Below, in pieces: positions 61,146 through 64,000 of a DNA stretch of 64,000 nt; position 1 is the stretch's first letter; the number at the start of each line of letters is the position of its first letter. The stretch comes from Clostridium_AW sp040797845 (GTDB taxonomy: Bacteria; Bacillota; Clostridia; Clostridiales; Clostridiaceae). The stretch lies in assembly GCA_040797845.1 (NCBI GenBank), contig JBFNFA010000004.1:186001-250000 (forward strand), written 5' to 3'. The position numbers and the translations under genes are program-made. The notes below the pieces were generated by a model that did no database searches, was not told the DNA's origin, and saw only the letters and a list, made by a program, of their open reading frames with translations.

Positions 61146-61868
61146 ATGAGTAAAAAATTTACACTATTAATGATGATAGCTATGGTGTTTACAATGACAT
61201 CAAGAGCATCAGCAATGCACATAGCAGAAGGATTTTTGCCGCCAATGTGGTCAGGAATTTATTTTATAATTGCTCTACCATTTATAATAATGGGGATAAA
61301 GGGCATTAAAGAAAGCACTAATAAAAATAAAGATATTAAAATGCTCTTAGGTCTTGTAGCGGCATATGCATTTATACTTTCAGCTATGAAAATACCTTCA
61401 GTTACAGGAAGCTGTTCTCATCCAACAGGGACAGGACTTTCAGCTATAATTTTTGGACCTTTTATATCTTCAGTAGTAGGATTGATAGTTCTTGTATTCC
61501 AAGCTATATTTTTAGCACATGGAGGAATAACAACCCTTGGCGCTAACGTGGTTTCAATGGCTATAGTTGGACCAATAGTTTCTTACTTAATATATATTGC
61601 ATTGAAAAATAAAAATAAAAAATTAGGGGTGTTTTTAGCAGCAGCCATAGGTGATTTAGCAACATATTTTGTTACTTCAGTGCAGTTAGCTTTAGCTTTC
61701 CCAGCGCAACAAGGTGGAATAATAACTTCCTTTGGAAAATTCTTTTCAATATTTTCTATAACACAGATTCCTTTAGCTATAGTAGAAGGATTGCTTACAG
61801 TAATAATTTTTGAATTTATTGAAAAATATTCTTCTAAAGAAATAGAAATACTTAGCGGGGTGAAATAA
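61146..61868 (+). CDS. cbiM: Energy-coupling factor cobalt transporter CbiM
   Basis: Cobalt-binding membrane component of the ECF cobalt importer. The 240-aa protein has a signal-like N-terminus followed by MHIAEGFLPPMW, whose processed Met-His is the cobalt-binding site, and the core GSCSHPTGTGLSAIIFGP. It begins the cbiMNQ group with TAGGAGGGTTATAA upstream. Confidence 0.95.
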   Translation: MSKKFTLLMMIAMVFTMTSRASAMHIAEGFLPPMWSGIYFIIALPFIIMGIKGIKESTNKNKDIKMLLGLVAAYAFILSAMKIPSVTGSCSHPTGTGLSAIIFGPFISSVVGLIVLVFQAIFLAHGGITTLGANVVSMAIVGPIVSYLIYIALKNKNKKLGVFLAAAIGDLATYFVTSVQLALAFPAQQGGIITSFGKFFSIFSITQIPLAIVEGLLTVIIFEFIEKYSSKEIEILSGVK

Positions 61869-62168
61869 TTGAAAAAGAGAACAATATCATTATTACTTAC
61901 ATGCTTTTTAGTTATAATAGGTTCTTTAGCTATAGGTAGCATGAAGGGTGGAGAGTTTGAAGGCGCAGATGGAATGATAGAAGATGTAATAGCTGAAACA
62001 AGAGGGGATTACGAGCCATGGTTTTCAGCATTATGGGAACCACCTTCAGGGGAAATAGAAAGTTTATTGTTTGCAGTTCAAGCTGCTATAGGAGCAGGAT
62101 TTATGGGGTATTATATAGGAAAGAAGAAAAATGCTAAAGTTAGTAATTGCGCTGTCAAAGAGGAATAA
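61869..62168 (+). CDS. cbiN: Cobalt transporter accessory subunit CbiN
   Basis: A 99-aa protein with two membrane segments and the conserved extracytoplasmic loop GGEFEGADGMIEDVI followed by PWFSALWEPPSGEIESLLFAVQA, split here at two blocks. TTG start directly after the cbiM stop, with GGGGTGA upstream. It overlaps cbiQ by 38 bases. Confidence 0.93.
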   Translation: MKKRTISLLLTCFLVIIGSLAIGSMKGGEFEGADGMIEDVIAETRGDYEPWFSALWEPPSGEIESLLFAVQAAIGAGFMGYYIGKKKNAKVSNCAVKEE

Positions 62169-62832
62169 ATTAACCTATATTCATCCTTTAGAAAAAATAT
62201 TTATGACTGTAGTTCCAATAATTATCATGGGATTTATATATAATCCTATGGTGATTATTGGAAATATAATGATATTTTTTTTGATGCATATTATCATAAA
62301 AAACAATATGAAAATTGTAGCTAATTTTGCTTTTAAAATAGCAGCCTTCGCTGCTTTTTCGTCGTTAACTTTCATTTTTGATTATGGACTTAAATATGTA
62401 TATGTTATTATATTGAAATGTTTATTTTCTGGGTTAAGTCTTTCTTTTTTTACTTTAACTACTCCTATAGAACATATATTATATTATTTTTCTAAAAATA
62501 AATGGTTAACGGATATATGCGACATTGCGAAGTCTATGGAAAGATTTTTAATGATACTAGATGATGAATATAATATTATGTACAATGCAATGAAATCAAG
62601 AGGAGGATTTGATGGATTCTCCTCAAAAATAAGAAGTACGGGTAAAATAGCGGCATTACTTTTTGTAAATACTATGGAGAGATGGAAAAATATAAAGGAT
62701 GGGTTAGATAGCAGATGTTATAAAGGATATACTCCTTATATCGCCATAGACTTTAATTTTTCTTATAAGAGATTTATACTTATATGCATATATGATTTTA
62801 TATTAATTTTTCTTGCGATATATTTAAAATAA
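62131..62832 (+). CDS. cbiQ: Energy-coupling factor cobalt transporter transmembrane protein CbiQ
   Basis: The T component linking CbiMN to an ATPase. The 233-aa product has five to six hydrophobic segments and the coupling-helix segments IMYNAMKSRGGFDGF and KDGLDSRCYKGYTPY, both with the family's A-R-G pattern. It starts inside cbiN. The ATPase gene cbiO, which normally follows, is absent; hemA comes next. Confidence 0.92.
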   Translation: MLKLVIALSKRNKLTYIHPLEKIFMTVVPIIIMGFIYNPMVIIGNIMIFFLMHIIIKNNMKIVANFAFKIAAFAAFSSLTFIFDYGLKYVYVIILKCLFSGLSLSFFTLTTPIEHILYYFSKNKWLTDICDIAKSMERFLMILDDEYNIMYNAMKSRGGFDGFSSKIRSTGKIAALLFVNTMERWKNIKDGLDSRCYKGYTPYIAIDFNFSYKRFILICIYDFILIFLAIYLK

Positions 62833-62856
62833 TTGGACTTTATGGAGTGAAAAAGA

Positions 62857-64000
62857 ATGATAGGAGTTATTGGTATCAGAAACAATATAAAGCTAGATAT
62901 AAGAGAAAAATTAAGTATAATACCAAAACGTTATGAAGAATATCTTTTGAAGCTTAATGAAATTTGTGACGAGGTATTAATACTTAGTACTTGTAATAGA
63001 ACAGAAGTATATTTTTCCACAGAAAAAGACTATGCCCAAATAATCGATGAGATTTTTGAAAGGTTAAACTGGAGTAAAGAATATATAAAATATATATTTT
63101 TTCATAAAGATGATGAAGCAGTAGATTATATAATGAACGTGGTATGCGGATTCTATTCTTCAATTTTAGGTGAAGATCAAATCTTAGGTCAAGTGAAGGA
63201 TGCCTATGAAATAGCATTGAAAAATAAAACTATAAAAAAAGAGATTCAAAAACTATTTCAAATGTCAATAACCTGTGGGAAGGAATTTAGATTTAAATCT
63301 AGGTTATATACTATACCTGTTTCATCCGCATCTATATCAGTAAATGAAGGGAGACGTCTAGGTGCAAGGAATTTTATGGTTCTTGGTTATGGAGAAATTG
63401 GTAGTTTAGCCTGTAAATATATAATGTCTGGTAGCTTTAATAAATTATATATAGCCCTTAGAAACCCATCTCTTGTTGAAATAGAAGATAGCAGGGTAAA
63501 GGCAATATCTTTTAATGAAAGACAGAAATTTTACAAGGATGTGGATTGTATAATATGTTCAACCTCTGCACCACACCCAGTGGTACATAAAAATGATTTG
63601 CCAGAAAAAGAATTGGTAATTTTCGATTTAGCGGTACCTAGAGATGTGGAAGAGGGAATAGAAAAAGTTGACAACATTCAGGTATATGATATAGATAAAA
63701 TTAGCTTGTTAAATGATGAAAACTGCCAAAAGAGAAAATTACAGATGGAAGAAAATAAATATATCTTAGACAATTACATCAATGACTTTAAAGATTGGCA
63801 AAAGATAAGAGAAATATCTCCTCAAATAGAGAAACTAAAGGAATGTGGAGAGGTTGTATATAGAAAAAGATATAAGACCTTTAAGAATAAATCAAAAACT
63901 AAGGATAAAGAGATGTTAGCTGAAATGCTATTAAAAAGCACCTCTGATGCCTATGTAAATAGAGCGATAGAAGTATTAAAAGAAGAACAATTGAAAGGCA
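62857..64000 (+). CDS. hemA: Glutamyl-tRNA reductase, 5' part (runs off the window)
   Basis: First enzyme of C5 tetrapyrrole synthesis. The visible 381 residues include the N-terminal MIGVIGI, the catalytic Cys46 in LILSTCNRTEVYF, GEDQILGQVKDAYE and the NADP site VLGYGEIGSLACKY. There is no stop codon before base 64000. ATG follows TATGGAGTGAAAAAGA. Its placement after cbiMNQ points to a long cobalamin/sirohaem operon continuing beyond the window. Confidence 0.95.
   Translation, partial: MIGVIGIRNNIKLDIREKLSIIPKRYEEYLLKLNEICDEVLILSTCNRTEVYFSTEKDYAQIIDEIFERLNWSKEYIKYIFFHKDDEAVDYIMNVVCGFYSSILGEDQILGQVKDAYEIALKNKTIKKEIQKLFQMSITCGKEFRFKSRLYTIPVSSASISVNEGRRLGARNFMVLGYGEIGSLACKYIMSGSFNKLYIALRNPSLVEIEDSRVKAISFNERQKFYKDVDCIICSTSAPHPVVHKNDLPEKELVIFDLAVPRDVEEGIEKVDNIQVYDIDKISLLNDENCQKRKLQMEENKYILDNYINDFKDWQKIREISPQIEKLKECGEVVYRKRYKTFKNKSKTKDKEMLAEMLLKSTSDAYVNRAIEVLKEEQLKG

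Overview
The window is strongly AT-rich, gene-dense Firmicute DNA that reads as the chromosome of a spore-forming anaerobe of the genus Clostridium (sensu stricto). Supporting evidence: an alpha/beta-type SASP spore protein gene, the clostridial SCIFF peptide and its radical-SAM maturase, a GluD-type glutamate dehydrogenase, oxygen-independent HemZ, purine-rich Shine-Dalgarno sites with frequent TTG/GTG starts, and a conserved queA-tgt-yajC-scfAB-secDF-apt-relA-dtd-hemZ-aspS backbone. The species cannot be fixed from the sequence alone. No CRISPR array, rRNA operon, prophage or intact insertion sequence was seen.

Layout. 1-7443: queuosine genes (queA end, tgt), translocase subunits (yajC, secD, secF), the SCIFF system (45-aa scfA plus scfB) and a degenerate RecJ-like protein. 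7509-8027: apt. 8139-13785: an export cassette (MMPL transporter, giant secreted LxxG-repeat protein, TetR regulator) with two matching operators around its promoter; it sits between apt and relA. 13882-20423: relA, dtd, an MBL hydrolase, hemZ and aspS, followed by a 6S RNA. 20728-27078: brnQ, ndk, three very small genes, a MITE-like element, an MFS exporter with an HTH regulator and a palindromic operator, a frameshifted MATE pump and tRNA-Leu(CAA). 27299-33869: YjiH-like membrane protein, aroC, polA, coaE, a lytic transglycosylase and tRNA-Leu(GAG). 34014-39538, minus strand: SASP, ABC transporter and two-component system. 39662-45727: addA, ldh, pepT. 45927-48349: two paralogous orphan histidine kinases facing each other, with two unannotated micro-genes between them.

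48525-50461 carries cobC-cobU-cobS (nucleotide-loop assembly of cobalamin). 50589-56897 is a redox and amino-acid operon: an FAD oxidoreductase resembling L-2-hydroxyglutarate dehydrogenase, a partner FAD/NAD oxidoreductase, a DUF1667 Fe-S protein, gluD and an AEC transporter. It has a consensus promoter with a 26-bp palindrome at the start site, and a GntR/FCD regulator lies convergent at its end. 57143-64000 is the cobalamin riboswitch followed by cobQ, cbiB, cobD, cbiM, cbiN, cbiQ and the start of hemA, which runs off the window.

The most unusual items are the SCIFF locus with a hairpin between precursor and maturase, the hydroxyglutarate/glutamate-like operon, the two micro-genes between the paired kinases, terminator hairpins whose 3' arm is also the next gene's ribosome binding site, and the three hairpins stacked after the cobalamin riboswitch. 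The functional links made between neighbouring genes are inference from gene order; motifs, hairpins and spacings were read directly from the sequence.
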